This document shows positions 16,830-25,710 of a stretch of DNA of 50,591 bases, piece after piece. Made by a program: the position numbers and the translations under genes. A model generated the notes under the pieces. It had not been told where the DNA came from. It was given only the letters and a program-made list of their open reading frames with translations, and searched no databases. Numbering within the stretch: position 1 is the first letter of the stretch; every line of letters starts with the position of its first letter. The stretch is from DASPKT01 sp035626475 (GTDB lineage Bacteria > Pseudomonadota > Alphaproteobacteria > Azospirillales > Azospirillaceae), in assembly GCA_035626475.1 (NCBI GenBank), contig DASPNP010000039.1, forward strand, positions 1-50,591. The letters run 5' to 3'.

Positions 16830-17939
16830 TTACTTGGCGGGCGCGACCTCCCGTTCAAGCCGCTCGTGCAGGAAGGACAGCACCGCCGCCTCCTCCGCCG
16901 ACAATCCGGCCAGTTCCTCCTTCAGATCCTGCTCCACCAGTGCCTTCACCTGCCGCAGCTGCGACTCCTCCAGGTAGGCGTTCATCACCTCGGGATGGAC
17001 GTAGCATTTGCGGCAGACGGCGGGCGTGTTGCCCAGGCGGGCGGAGACCTTGCGGATCGCCTCGGTCAAATTGCGCTTGGCCGCGGCGTGGCTGTCCACC
17101 TTCTCGAACTCGCCCAGCGCGAAGGCCGCCAGCACCGTGCCGGCCCAGGTACGGAAATCCTTGGCGCTGAAGTCCTGGCCGGTGATCTCGCGGATATAGG
17201 CGTTCACGTCGCCGGAGGTGACGCCGCGCCTGATACCCTCCTCGTCGACATACTGGAACAGCCGCTGGCCCGGCACGTCCTGGCAGGACTTGACCAGCTT
17301 CGCCAGGCGCCGGTCCTTGACCTTCAGGTCCCACTCCTTGCCGCTCTTGCCCTTGAAGCGGAAGCGGATCTCCGAGCCCTCCACCTTCACATGGCGGTCG
17401 CGTAGCGTGGTCAGGCCGAAGCTCTTGTTCTTCTCGGCGTACTCGTCGTTTCCGATGCGGATCAGCGTGGTGTCCAGCAGCCGGACGACGGTGGCCAGCA
17501 CCTTGTCCCGGGCGAGCCCATTGCCCTTCATGTCCTGGTCCACCCGCTCGCGCAGGCCCGGCAGGGCGCGGGAGAAGGCCAGCAGGCGCGTGAACTTGTC
17601 GGCGTCGCGCACCTCGTGCCAGCGGGGATGGTAGCGGTACTGCTTGCGTCCCTTGGCGTCGCGGCCCGTCGCCTGGATGTGGCCGTCCGGGTCCATGCAG
17701 ATCCAGACGTCGGTATAGGCGGGCGGAATGGCCAGCTTGTTGATGCGCTCGCGGGTCGGCGCGTCCAGGACGGGCGAGCCGTCGGGCAGCAGGAACCGGA
17801 AGCCCTTGCCGGACTTGCGCCGGCGGATGCCCGGCTCGTCGTCATTGACATAGCGGAGGTCGGCCGCCTCGGCCGCCTGCACCAGTGCCGGCACGTCCTC
17901 GGCCGGTGCCTGCTCCTGCCGGATTGCCGCCTTCGCCAT
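16830..17939 (-). CDS. DNA topoisomerase IB (poxvirus type)
   Basis: The 369-residue enzyme relaxes supercoils through a 3'-phosphotyrosyl intermediate. The N-terminal domain has LRYVNDDEPGIRRRKSGKGF and IPPAYTDVWICMDPDGHIQA; ATGRDAKGRKQYRYHPRW is the classic signature. The catalytic tetrad can be followed through TLIRIGNDEYA (Arg), SGKEWDLKVKDRRLAK (Lys), KDFRTWAGTVLAA (Arg) and the active tyrosine in CRKCYVHPEVM. A hairpin partly covers its ribosome-binding region. The gene follows a leucine dehydrogenase gene on the same strand with a 60-bp gap. Confidence 0.95.
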   Translation of the reverse strand: MAKAAIRQEQAPAEDVPALVQAAEAADLRYVNDDEPGIRRRKSGKGFRFLLPDGSPVLDAPTRERINKLAIPPAYTDVWICMDPDGHIQATGRDAKGRKQYRYHPRWHEVRDADKFTRLLAFSRALPGLRERVDQDMKGNGLARDKVLATVVRLLDTTLIRIGNDEYAEKNKSFGLTTLRDRHVKVEGSEIRFRFKGKSGKEWDLKVKDRRLAKLVKSCQDVPGQRLFQYVDEEGIRRGVTSGDVNAYIREITGQDFSAKDFRTWAGTVLAAFALGEFEKVDSHAAAKRNLTEAIRKVSARLGNTPAVCRKCYVHPEVMNAYLEESQLRQVKALVEQDLKEELAGLSAEEAAVLSFLHERLEREVAPAK

Positions 17940-17945
17940 GACCCC

Positions 17946-17973
17946 ATCCCCTCTGGACTTATCCAGAGGGGAT
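17946..17973. promoter_or_regulatory. Perfect 12-bp hairpin overlapping the topoisomerase IB leader
   Basis: ATCCCCTCTGGA and TCCAGAGGGGAT pair perfectly around a 4-nt loop. On the minus strand the 3' arm ends 6 nt before the ATG of topoisomerase IB and contains GAGGGG, part of its purine-rich ribosome-binding stretch. It also lies 26 nt after the dehydrogenase stop codon. It may be a terminator/attenuator for the upstream gene or a translation-control hairpin; there is no U-tract. Confidence 0.6.
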
Positions 17974-17999
17974 AACGGGCGGAAGCCGCGTGAGTTGCC

Positions 18000-19064
18000 T
18001 TACTCGGCGGCCAGACGGGTCTGCTTCGCCGCGGCCAGGCGCTCGCGCGCCATCTGGTCGGCGATCTCGTTGGTCGGGCGGTCCTCGGCGTCGGCGCGGC
18101 GGAAGATGTCCAGCAGCGTGCCGTGGATGCGCTCGACCTTCCTCAGCACCGCGTCCTTGTCGTAGTCGCGGGTGACCTCGGCCGAGACGTTGATGATGCC
18201 GCCGCCGTTGATGACGTAGTCCGGGGCGTACAGCACCTTCATGTCGCGCAGCTGGCGGCCGATGGCGTCCACGGCCAGCTGGTTGTTGGCGCCGCCGGCG
18301 ACGATGCCGGCCTTCAGCTGCGGCAGGGTCACGTCGCTGAGCACGGCGCCCAGGGCGCAGGGGGCGAAGATGTCGACGTCGGCGGCATGGATCTGCGCCG
18401 GATCGACCGCGGTGGCGCCGAACTCGTCCACCGCGCGCTTCACCGCCTCGGGATAGATGTCGCTGACCAGCAGCACGGCGCCGTCGGCATGCAGCCGGCG
18501 GCAGAGATGGCTGCCGACATTGCCCAGGCCCTGCACGGCGACGCGCACGCCCTTCAGGCTGTCGGTGCCCAGCTTGTGCTGCGCGGCGGCCTTGATGCCG
18601 AGATAGACGCCGTAGGCGGTGAAGGGCGACGGGTCGCCGCTGGCGTCCTCGCCCTTGGTCAGGCCGGCGACGTGGCTCGTCTCCTTGCCCATGGTGTGGA
18701 CGTCGGCGACCGTGATGCCCACGTCCTCGGCGGCGATGTAGCGGCCGCCCAGGCTCTCGACGATGCGGCCGAAGGCGCGGAACAGCGCCTCCGACTTGTC
18801 CTTCTTCGGGTCGCCGATGATGACCGACTTGCCGCCGCCCAGCGGCAGCCCGGCCATGACGTTCTTGTAGGACATGCCGCGCGACAGGCGCAGCACGTCC
18901 TTCACCGCCTCCTCCTCGGTGGCGTAGGGCCACATGCGGCAGCCGCCGCAGGCCGGGCCCATGGTCGTGTCATGGACGGCGATGATGGCCTTGAGCCCGG
19001 TCGCCTTGTCGCTGCCGAAGAGAACCAGCTCGTGGTTGTCGAAATCCTGCGCGCCGAACAGCAT
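18000..19064 (-). CDS. Glu/Leu/Phe/Val dehydrogenase (leucine dehydrogenase type)
   Basis: The 354-residue enzyme oxidatively deaminates branched-chain or related amino acids with NAD. GPACGGCRMW, LSRGMSYKNVMAGLPLGGGK (catalytic lysine in GGGK) and AEDVGITVADV are characteristic of leucine dehydrogenases. The nucleotide-binding motif is VQGLGNVGSHL, and GGANNQLA closes the site. The start has AGGAGA upstream. Glutamate dehydrogenases are longer, so leucine/valine is the more likely substrate; phenylalanine cannot be excluded. No branched-chain degradation genes are adjacent. Confidence 0.9.
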   Translation of the reverse strand: MLFGAQDFDNHELVLFGSDKATGLKAIIAVHDTTMGPACGGCRMWPYATEEEAVKDVLRLSRGMSYKNVMAGLPLGGGKSVIIGDPKKDKSEALFRAFGRIVESLGGRYIAAEDVGITVADVHTMGKETSHVAGLTKGEDASGDPSPFTAYGVYLGIKAAAQHKLGTDSLKGVRVAVQGLGNVGSHLCRRLHADGAVLLVSDIYPEAVKRAVDEFGATAVDPAQIHAADVDIFAPCALGAVLSDVTLPQLKAGIVAGGANNQLAVDAIGRQLRDMKVLYAPDYVINGGGIINVSAEVTRDYDKDAVLRKVERIHGTLLDIFRRADAEDRPTNEIADQMARERLAAAKQTRLAAE

Positions 19065-19256
19065 CCGGGGTCTCCTGCCTGCCCTGTCTTTCCCCGCTAT
19101 TACGGGGACTTAACGGCAGAAGCTTAAAACCGGACCGAGCCTGGGGTCGATTTCGTAGTTGGGCGGCGAATCGCACGTTTCGGGCTCGGCGCACCGGCGG
19201 CCGGGCAATGAATTTACCGCTTGGCCGACCGGGCTCGCCCGAAAGCGTGCAATCTC

Positions 19257-20135
19257 CTACCTGCTGGCGCTGAGGCCACCCCGTCCGGGACCGCCCGAGC
19301 GCGTGCCCGCCGTCAGGATGGGCCCGCCGCCGCGCTCGGCGCCGCCGCCCAGCGACGGCTCGCGCCGCACCTCGGCCCGCGCCGCCGGACGGCCCTTCGC
19401 CGCCTTGGCGGACTTGCGCTTGCCGGCGGTGCGGCCGCTCAGCCACCAGGCGCCGACGATGCCCAGCACCAGCGCCGCGGCGAGGCCGATGAGGCCGGCG
19501 CGCAGCCAGTCCGGCGCCACCAGGCGGAAGGGCTCGGAGGCGGCCGGGGCGCCGCCCTCCGCCTCCACCGCGGTGCGGGGCGCGGCCTCGGGCTGTTCGA
19601 CGGCGGTGCGGGGCGCCGCCTGCGGCACGGGCTCGCCGGCGGCGCTATCGGCCGTGCGCGTGCCCGACGGCGGCAGGGTGACGGTGCGGTTGGCGCCGAT
19701 CGTGTCGATGTCGCCCCCTTCGGCCCGGGAGACCGACGGGGCGCTGGGCGCCGCCTGCGGGCGGACATCCTCCTCGCGCAGGCGCGGCGTGGTGGGCTTG
19801 GCGCGGCTGGTCGGGTCGGCGAGGTTGCCGACCGTCTTGGCCTGCTCGCGCCCCTCCATCAGCTTGGCGACGGTCTGATCGTCCAGCCGGCCGGTGGCCT
19901 TCAGGCCGGCCTTGCGCTGGAAGGCCGAGATCGCCGCGGCGGTGGCGCTGTCCATCTTGCCGCTGGCCCGGCCCTGGTAGAAGCCCTTGTCCTCCAGGAT
20001 GTTCTGCGCCCACTGGATCGTCGCGCCGTTCGGCTCGTTGGCGAGCGCGGCGGCCGGGCCCAGCAGCGCGGCCGTCAGGCACAGCGCCGGGAGCAGATGG
20101 CGGGCGGAGCGGTTGTTCAGCATATGACGGGCCAT
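19257..20135 (-). CDS. Peptidoglycan-binding domain protein with C-terminal membrane anchor
   Basis: The product has 292 residues. A signal peptide (HLLPALCLTAALLGPAAALA) is followed by one PG_binding_1 domain at about 37-90 (IQWAQNILEDKGFYQGRASG, AAISAFQRKAGLKATGRLDD). A low-complexity linker follows with a short duplication (AAPRTAVE occurs twice). A membrane helix at about 212-232 (LIGLAAALVLGIVGAWWL) leads into a basic and then Gly-rich tail. No hydrolase domain is attached. The ATG at 20135 has GAGGA upstream. It may link the cell wall with the membrane, but its job is unknown. Confidence 0.85.
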   Translation of the reverse strand: MARHMLNNRSARHLLPALCLTAALLGPAAALANEPNGATIQWAQNILEDKGFYQGRASGKMDSATAAAISAFQRKAGLKATGRLDDQTVAKLMEGREQAKTVGNLADPTSRAKPTTPRLREEDVRPQAAPSAPSVSRAEGGDIDTIGANRTVTLPPSGTRTADSAAGEPVPQAAPRTAVEQPEAAPRTAVEAEGGAPAASEPFRLVAPDWLRAGLIGLAAALVLGIVGAWWLSGRTAGKRKSAKAAKGRPAARAEVRREPSLGGGAERGGGPILTAGTRSGGPGRGGLSASR

Positions 20136-20314
20136 GGATCGTCCTCGCGGGCCGCGGCAGCGGTGCGGCACCTCAATCGAAATAGCAGCGCGCCCCCGCC
20201 CGGTCCATAGCCCGCCCGCCGAAGCGTCCTGGCGCTTCCGGCGCAGCCGATGGACCGCGGACGCGCTCCGGCGATATCGTGCGTCCCAACTGGTTAAGAC
20301 TGTGACAAGAGCCG

Positions 20315-21244
20315 ATGGCGCAAGACCCTGATGATCCGGGCGAAAAGGGGCGCGAAAAAGGCGCGGCGGGCCGGTCGGCCCTCGCCTCCGCCCTGTCCGC
20401 CGCGCGGCGTGTCCTGGGCGGCGGTGTCCGCTCCCCCGCCCCGCCTGCGGCGGCGGCGCCGGTGCCGGCGCCCGCCGCCGCGCCCGAATCGGCCGGACTG
20501 ACCGTACTGGTGGTCGAGGATGACGAGGTCAACCGGCTGATGGTGCGGGCGCTGCTGCAGCGCGACGGGCACCGGGTCCGGGAGGCGCCGGACGGCGACT
20601 CCGCCCTGAGGCTGGCCGCCGGCGGCGGGATCGACCTGGTGCTGATGGACATCCGCCTGCCGGGCCAGGGCGGGATGGAGGTGGCGCGGCGCATCCGCGC
20701 GCTGCCCGATCCGCGCGCGGCCGGCATTCCCATCGTCGCCATGACCTCCGGACTGGACGAGGCCAAGATCGCCCGCTACCGCGACGTCGGCATGGCCGAG
20801 GCGCTGGCGAAGCCGGTGACCGCGGAGGGGCTGCGGGCGGTGCTCGGCCGGGCGCTTTCCCCGGTGCCCGCCTCACCGGGGGCGGAGGAGGACGAGGCCG
20901 GCCTGCTGAACCCCGACGTTCTGGACGGCCACCGCGAGGTGCTGGGGGCCGAGCGGGTGCGCGGGATCGTCGACAGCTTCCTGAGGTCCGCGCCGGAGAC
21001 GGTGGCGCGGCTGCGCCAGGCGCTGGAGGGCGGCGACCTGCACGCCGCGGCGCGGGCCGCGCACAAGCTGGGCAGCGGCGCGCTGACCGTCGGCCTGCCG
21101 CGCCTCTCCGCCCTTGCCTACGCGGTGGAGAAGCAGGGCGACGCCCAGGACCGCGCCGCCATCTTCCAGACGGCGGAGGACCTCGCCGGCTGCTTCACCC
21201 GCAGCGCCCGCGCGCTGGAGCGGTACCGGCAGGGGCTGGTGTAA
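20315..21244 (+). CDS. REC-Hpt phosphorelay protein without a kinase domain
   Basis: The product has 309 residues. An Ala/Pro-rich N-terminal stretch (1-60) leads to a receiver domain (about 63-180) with acidic pair D69/D70, phospho-acceptor D112 (VLMDIRLPG), T144 and K167. A histidine phosphotransfer domain follows (about 195-305), with acceptor H250 in AAHKLGSGALTVGL. This domain order matches the C-terminal end of TorS-type hybrid sensors, but sensor, HisKA and ATPase parts are missing. The convergent neighbour is a TorR-like regulator. A cognate kinase must be encoded elsewhere. The start site is weak (AAGAG), but the ATG at 20315 fits. Confidence 0.9.
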   Translation: MAQDPDDPGEKGREKGAAGRSALASALSAARRVLGGGVRSPAPPAAAAPVPAPAAAPESAGLTVLVVEDDEVNRLMVRALLQRDGHRVREAPDGDSALRLAAGGGIDLVLMDIRLPGQGGMEVARRIRALPDPRAAGIPIVAMTSGLDEAKIARYRDVGMAEALAKPVTAEGLRAVLGRALSPVPASPGAEEDEAGLLNPDVLDGHREVLGAERVRGIVDSFLRSAPETVARLRQALEGGDLHAAARAAHKLGSGALTVGLPRLSALAYAVEKQGDAQDRAAIFQTAEDLAGCFTRSARALERYRQGLV

Positions 21245-21251
21245 GGGTGTT

Positions 21252-21390
21252 GGCAGCGTTGAGGCTGTGCGTGCTTCGACAGGCTCAGCATGAGGAGTGT
21301 CGTGCTGCTCCCGGCCAAGCCTGCGCCGGTCGAACCGGAGTGCCTGGCATCCCCCGTTCCTCATCCTGAGCTTGTCGAAGGACGCACCAC
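21252..21390. repeat. Family A element, copy 4 (reverse orientation)
   Basis: It opens with GGCAGCGTTGAGGCTGTGCG and the arm CTTCGACAGGCTCAGCATGA. It closes with TCATCCTGAGCTTGTCGAAG near 21361-21380. It lies between the convergent REC-Hpt and response-regulator genes and is a likely shared 3' hairpin. Confidence 0.85.
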
Positions 21391-21426
21391 GCCTCAGCCG
21401 CGCCCAAGCAGCGGTGGGACAGCCCC

Positions 21427-22158
21427 TCACACCTGCGTCGGCTCGGTGATCTCGACGCCCAGCCGATAGCCCAGCCCCTTCTCCGTCAGCACCAGACGGG
21501 GCTGGGCGCTGTTCTCACCCATCTTCCGGCGCAGGCGGCTGACCAGCACGTCGATGGTGCGGTCGCTGGGGTCGCGGTCGGTGCCGCTGACCACGTCGAT
21601 CAGCTGGTCGCGCGTGACCACGCGGCCGCCGGAGCGGACCAGCAGGGCCAGCAGCTCGAACTCGCCGCGCGTGACCTTGATCTCCAGCCCCTGGGGGTCG
21701 ATCAGGCGGCGGCGGCCGAGGTCGATGGTCCAGCCGCCGAAGCGCCGCACCAGCCCCTCCGTCCGCCGCATCTTGGCGGGATGGGTCCGGCGCAGCAGGT
21801 TCTTGGCGCGGGCCACCAGCTCGCGGCCGTTGGGCGGCTTGGTGACGTAGTCGTCGCCGCCCGTCTCCAGCCCGAAGACCCGGTCGTCCTCGTTGGCGCG
21901 CTGGGTGACGATGATGATGCCGACGTTGGAGATCTCGCGGATCGACTTGGCGATGCTGAAGCCGTCCTCGTCCGGCAGCTCGATGTCCAGCAGCACCAGG
22001 TCGGGCGGCTGGCGCAGCATGGAGTCGCGCGCCTCCTGGCCGTTCTCCGCCTCCGCCACCAGGAAGCCCGCCTGCTGGAAATAGCCGGCCAACAGCGCCC
22101 GCGTGGCGGGTTCATCCTCGATGATCAAGACCAGCGGCGATTCCGCGATTTCCGACAT
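21427..22158 (-). CDS. OmpR/TorR-type response regulator
   Basis: The product has 243 residues. The receiver domain (1-125) has the acidic pocket E14/D15, phospho-acceptor D58 (LVLLDIELPDEDG) and YVTKPPNGRELVARAKNLLRR. The DNA-binding winged helix (about 140-235) has EIKVTRGEFELLALLVRSGG, VVTRDQLIDVVSGTDRDPSD, RTIDVLVSRLRRKMG and LTEKGLGYRL. The KNLLRR and overall pattern resemble TorR. It likely receives phosphate through the adjacent REC-Hpt protein or a remote hybrid kinase. No torCAD-like target is in the window. The stop abuts the family A repeat. Confidence 0.93.
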   Translation of the reverse strand: MSEIAESPLVLIIEDEPATRALLAGYFQQAGFLVAEAENGQEARDSMLRQPPDLVLLDIELPDEDGFSIAKSIREISNVGIIIVTQRANEDDRVFGLETGGDDYVTKPPNGRELVARAKNLLRRTHPAKMRRTEGLVRRFGGWTIDLGRRRLIDPQGLEIKVTRGEFELLALLVRSGGRVVTRDQLIDVVSGTDRDPSDRTIDVLVSRLRRKMGENSAQPRLVLTEKGLGYRLGVEITEPTQV

Positions 22159-22281
22159 GCGACACCGAGCGATCCCTGCCCCGCCGGGACCATACCCGGC
22201 GGGCTTGGGCGGATTGCCGAGGCGCCGGACGGGGGATGCCCGGCGCTCTCGTCCCCCGGTTGCGCTTTAAACGCGCAGGGT

Positions 22282-22329
22282 GGGCCGCGTCAACCATCCG
22301 ATGGTGAGCGCGGCCCGCCGGTTAACCGG
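22282..22329. repeat. Hairpin plus palindrome between putA 3' end and the response-regulator start
   Basis: GGGCCGCG (22282-22289) pairs with CGCGGCCC (22309-22316) around an inner ACCAT / ATGGT stem. Directly after it is a 12-bp perfect palindrome, CCGGTTAACCGG (22318-22329). The hairpin may terminate putA; the palindrome could be an operator. The remainder of the 236-bp gap 22159-22394 shows no gene. Confidence 0.45.
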
Positions 22330-22394
22330 TTATGCAACGGGAGGGTAGCAGCCCCACCCGCTCCGGTCACTCCCCCGCGGCCACTCCCTCAGGC

Positions 22395-25300
22395 TCAGCC
22401 ACCCAGGCCCAGCAGCGAGGCGTTGCCGCCGAACGCCGTGGTGTTGACGGTCAGCGTCTTCTCGGTGGCGAAGCGGAACAGATAATTCGGCCCGCCCGCC
22501 TTCGGCCCCGTACCGGACAAGCCGTGGCCGCCGAAGGGCTGCACGCCCACGACCGCGCCGACCATGTTGCGGTTGATGTAGGTGTTGCCGCAGCTGAGCT
22601 TGCAGAACACTTCCCGGGTCCGGTTCTCGAGGCGCGAGTGCACGCCCAGCGTCAGGCCGTAGCCGGTGGCCTGCACGTCGGCCAGCACCCGGTCCAACTC
22701 GCCCGACTTCCAGCGCACGATGTGCAGGACCGGGCCGAAGACCTCGCGCGGGAGGCGCTTCAGGCTGTCGATCTCGTACAGGCGCGGGCCGAAGAAGGTG
22801 CCGTGGGCGGCGTCGCCCGTCACCGTCACCGCCTTGATCAGCTTCGCCTCGCGGTCCATGCGGGCGGCATGGTCCACCAGGATCTGGCGGGCCTGCTGGT
22901 CGATGATCGGGCCGATGTCGGTGCTGAGGCGCATCGGGTCGCCCAGCTCCAGCAAATCCATGGCGCCCGCCAGCATCTCCGCCAGCTGGTCGGCGATCTC
23001 GTCCTGGGCGAACAGCACGCGCATGGCCGAGCAGCGCTGGCCGGCCGAGAGGTAGGCGGAGGTGACGCAATCGTCCACCACCTGCTCCAGCAGGGCGGTG
23101 CTGTCGACGATCATGGCGTTCTGGCCGCCGGTCTCGGCGATCAGAGGGACGATCGGCCCCTCGCGGTTCGCCAGCGCCCGGTTGATGGCGCGGGCGGTCT
23201 CCGTGCTGCCGGTGAAGCAGACGCCGTCGGTGCGCAAATCGTTGGTCAGCGCCACGCCCACCGTCTCGCCGTCGCCCGGCAGGTAGTGCAGCACGTCCGC
23301 CGGCACACCCGCCCGGTGCATCAGCCGCACGGCCTGGGCGCCGATCAGCGTGGTCTGCTCCGCCGGCTTCGCCAGCACGCAGTTGCCCGCCGCCAGCGCC
23401 GCCGCGATCTGGCCGACGAAGATCGCCAGGGGGAAGTTCCAGGGGCTGATGCAGACGAAGGTGCCGCGGCCGTGCAGGCTCAGCTCGTTGCTCTCGCCCG
23501 TGGGGCCCGGCAGGCGGATGGCCGGGCCGAACTGGTCGCGGGCGCGGGCGGCGTAGTAGCGGCAGAAATCGACCGCCTCGCGGATCTCGGCGACGCCGTC
23601 CGGCAGGGTCTTGCCGGCCTCGCGGGACAGCAGCGCCATCAGCGCGGGGGTATCCGCCTCCATCAGGTCGGCGACCTTGTCCAGGATGTCGGCGCGGGCG
23701 GCACCGCCCTTGGCGTCCCAGGCCCCCTGCGCGGCATGGGCCAGGGTGAAGGCGCGGTCGATCATGGCGCGGTCGGCGTCGGACGTCGTGCCCACCTGCC
23801 GCCGCGTGTCGGACGGGTCCAGCACCGGGCGCGGATTCGCGACCGCCTCCTGCCCGCCGACGATGGGGCCGGCGGTCCAGCGCTTCTCCAGCGCGGCGGC
23901 CATGCCGGCCTGAAGATGGGCGACCACGTCGGGTGCCGTGAGGTCGATGCCCTTGGAGTTCTTCCGCTCCGCCCCGTACAGGGCTGGCGGCGTGGGGATG
24001 CCGGCATGGCGCAGCACGGGCAGCGCCTCAAGCTGGGAGATGGGGTCGGCGACCACCTCCTCCACCGGCACGTCGGGGTCCATGTAGGCGTTCACGAAGT
24101 TGCTGTTGGCGCCGTTCTCCAGCAGGCGGCGCACCAGGTAGGGCAGCAGATCCTCATGCGTGCCGACCGGCGCGTAGATGCGGACGCGCGGCATGCGGTC
24201 CAGCTTGTCGTAGGCGGCGGCGTAGAGCAGGTCGCCCATGCCGTGCAGGCGCTGGAACTCCAGGTCCCGGTTCTCGCCCGCCGCATGCAGGATGGCGGCG
24301 ATGGTGTAGGCGTTGTGGGTGGCGAACTGCGGATAGATGGCGTCCTTGGCCGCCAGCATCTTGCGGGCGCAGACCAGGTAGGACAGGTCGGTCGCGGCCT
24401 TCTTGGTGAAGACCGGATAGTCCTCGTGGCCCTGGATCTGGCTGTGCTTGATCTCGCTGTCCCAGTAGGCGCCCTTCACCAGCCGCACCATCAGGCGGCG
24501 GCCGGTGGCGCGGCCGAGTTCGGCCAGCCAGTCGACCAGCACGGTGGTGCGCTTCTGGTAGGCCTGGATGGCGAGGCCCAGGCCGTTCCAGCCCTTCAGC
24601 TCCGGATCGGCGCAGAGCGCCTTCAGGATCTCCAGCGACAGCTCGAGACGGTCGGCCTCCTCCGCGTCGATGGTCAGGTTGATGTCCCAGCGCTTGGCCT
24701 GCAGCGCCAGCCCCTTCACCCGCGGCACCAGCTGCTCGATCACCTGGTCCTGCTTGGCGTAGACGTAGCGCGGATGCAGCGCCGACAGCTTGATCGAGAC
24801 GCCGGGGGCGGCGTACGGGCCCTTGCCGCCCGCCTCCTGCCCGACCACGTCGATGGCGTCGGCATAGGCCTTCAGGTAGCGCTCGGCCTGCGCCCAGGTG
24901 CGGGCGCCCTCGCCCAGCATGTCGTAGCTGTGGACCGTGCCGGCCGGCTTGGCCTTGCGCGCCTCGCCCACCGCCTCCTTAATGGTGCGGCCCATGACGA
25001 AGTGCTCGCCCATCATGCGCATGGCCTTCATCATGGCGGCGCGGATGACCGGCTCGCCCGAACGCGAGATCAGGCGCTTCAGCAGGCCGGTCGCCTCCTT
25101 CTGGCCCTGGTCCAGCTCGACCACCTTGCCGGTCATCATCAGCGCCCAGGCGGACGCGTTGACGAAGGCGCTGTCGGAGCGGCCGAGATGCTGGTCCCAC
25201 TGACCCTGGGAAATCTTCTCCGCGATCAGCCGGTCGGCGGTGTCGGGGTCGGCGATGCGCAGCAGGCACTCGGCGATGCACATGAGGGCGATGCCCTCCT

Positions 25301-25547
25301 GGTTCGACAGGCCGAACTCCTGCATGAAGGCGTCCAGGGGCCCGAGTTCCGACCGGCGCGAGCGCGCGGTTTCGACCACCGTCACCGCCTGGCGGCCGAT
25401 GGTGCGGCGCTCCTCCGCGGTGAGGCCGTGGGCGCGCAGCAGCTCGGCGACGACCTTGTCCTCCGCCTTGTGCTTGGCGGGGCGCAGCGCCTGGCGGGCG
25501 GCGTCGAGGCGGGTGGCGGCGGGGCTGTCGGCCATCATCACGGACAT
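22395..25547 (-). CDS. putA: Bifunctional proline dehydrogenase / L-glutamate gamma-semialdehyde dehydrogenase PutA
   Basis: The 1050-residue enzyme oxidises proline to glutamate in two linked sites. An N-terminal arm (1-120) is followed by the FAD proline dehydrogenase barrel (about 120-430: DINLTIDAEEADRLELSLEI, RLMVRLVKGAYWDSEIK) and the aldehyde dehydrogenase domain (about 510-980: PWNFPLAIFVGQIAAALAAG, LIAETGGQNAMIV, catalytic C839 in SAGQRCSAMR). The ribbon-helix-helix repressor domain of the E. coli protein is absent, so regulation is expected from the divergent Lrp-type gene. The ATG at 25547 is preceded by AAGG/GAGAG purines. A 20-residue in-frame extension is unlikely. Confidence 0.96.
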   Translation of the reverse strand: MSVMMADSPAATRLDAARQALRPAKHKAEDKVVAELLRAHGLTAEERRTIGRQAVTVVETARSRRSELGPLDAFMQEFGLSNQEGIALMCIAECLLRIADPDTADRLIAEKISQGQWDQHLGRSDSAFVNASAWALMMTGKVVELDQGQKEATGLLKRLISRSGEPVIRAAMMKAMRMMGEHFVMGRTIKEAVGEARKAKPAGTVHSYDMLGEGARTWAQAERYLKAYADAIDVVGQEAGGKGPYAAPGVSIKLSALHPRYVYAKQDQVIEQLVPRVKGLALQAKRWDINLTIDAEEADRLELSLEILKALCADPELKGWNGLGLAIQAYQKRTTVLVDWLAELGRATGRRLMVRLVKGAYWDSEIKHSQIQGHEDYPVFTKKAATDLSYLVCARKMLAAKDAIYPQFATHNAYTIAAILHAAGENRDLEFQRLHGMGDLLYAAAYDKLDRMPRVRIYAPVGTHEDLLPYLVRRLLENGANSNFVNAYMDPDVPVEEVVADPISQLEALPVLRHAGIPTPPALYGAERKNSKGIDLTAPDVVAHLQAGMAAALEKRWTAGPIVGGQEAVANPRPVLDPSDTRRQVGTTSDADRAMIDRAFTLAHAAQGAWDAKGGAARADILDKVADLMEADTPALMALLSREAGKTLPDGVAEIREAVDFCRYYAARARDQFGPAIRLPGPTGESNELSLHGRGTFVCISPWNFPLAIFVGQIAAALAAGNCVLAKPAEQTTLIGAQAVRLMHRAGVPADVLHYLPGDGETVGVALTNDLRTDGVCFTGSTETARAINRALANREGPIVPLIAETGGQNAMIVDSTALLEQVVDDCVTSAYLSAGQRCSAMRVLFAQDEIADQLAEMLAGAMDLLELGDPMRLSTDIGPIIDQQARQILVDHAARMDREAKLIKAVTVTGDAAHGTFFGPRLYEIDSLKRLPREVFGPVLHIVRWKSGELDRVLADVQATGYGLTLGVHSRLENRTREVFCKLSCGNTYINRNMVGAVVGVQPFGGHGLSGTGPKAGGPNYLFRFATEKTLTVNTTAFGGNASLLGLGG

Positions 25548-25710
25548 GTCTCTCAACCTTCCTGGCACGCCCCGTCGCATGCGGGGCTTCGTCGCGGAGT
25601 ATGCCAAGGAGGGCGGGAGATTTGTCGCCGTTTTAAGGAAATTGGCAGCCGATTATGCTGGCGGAGTTAAGGTTGGTAGCCGAACATGTGCCGACCCCAT
25701 TAACCTCATA

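Noticed and set aside
22332..25670. Very long plus-strand open frame (over 1100 codons) opposite putA
   Set aside because: It is antisense to a clear putA with all catalytic motifs. Its translation is rich in Arg, His, Gln and Ala without domain-like patterns, as expected for GC-rich shadow frames.
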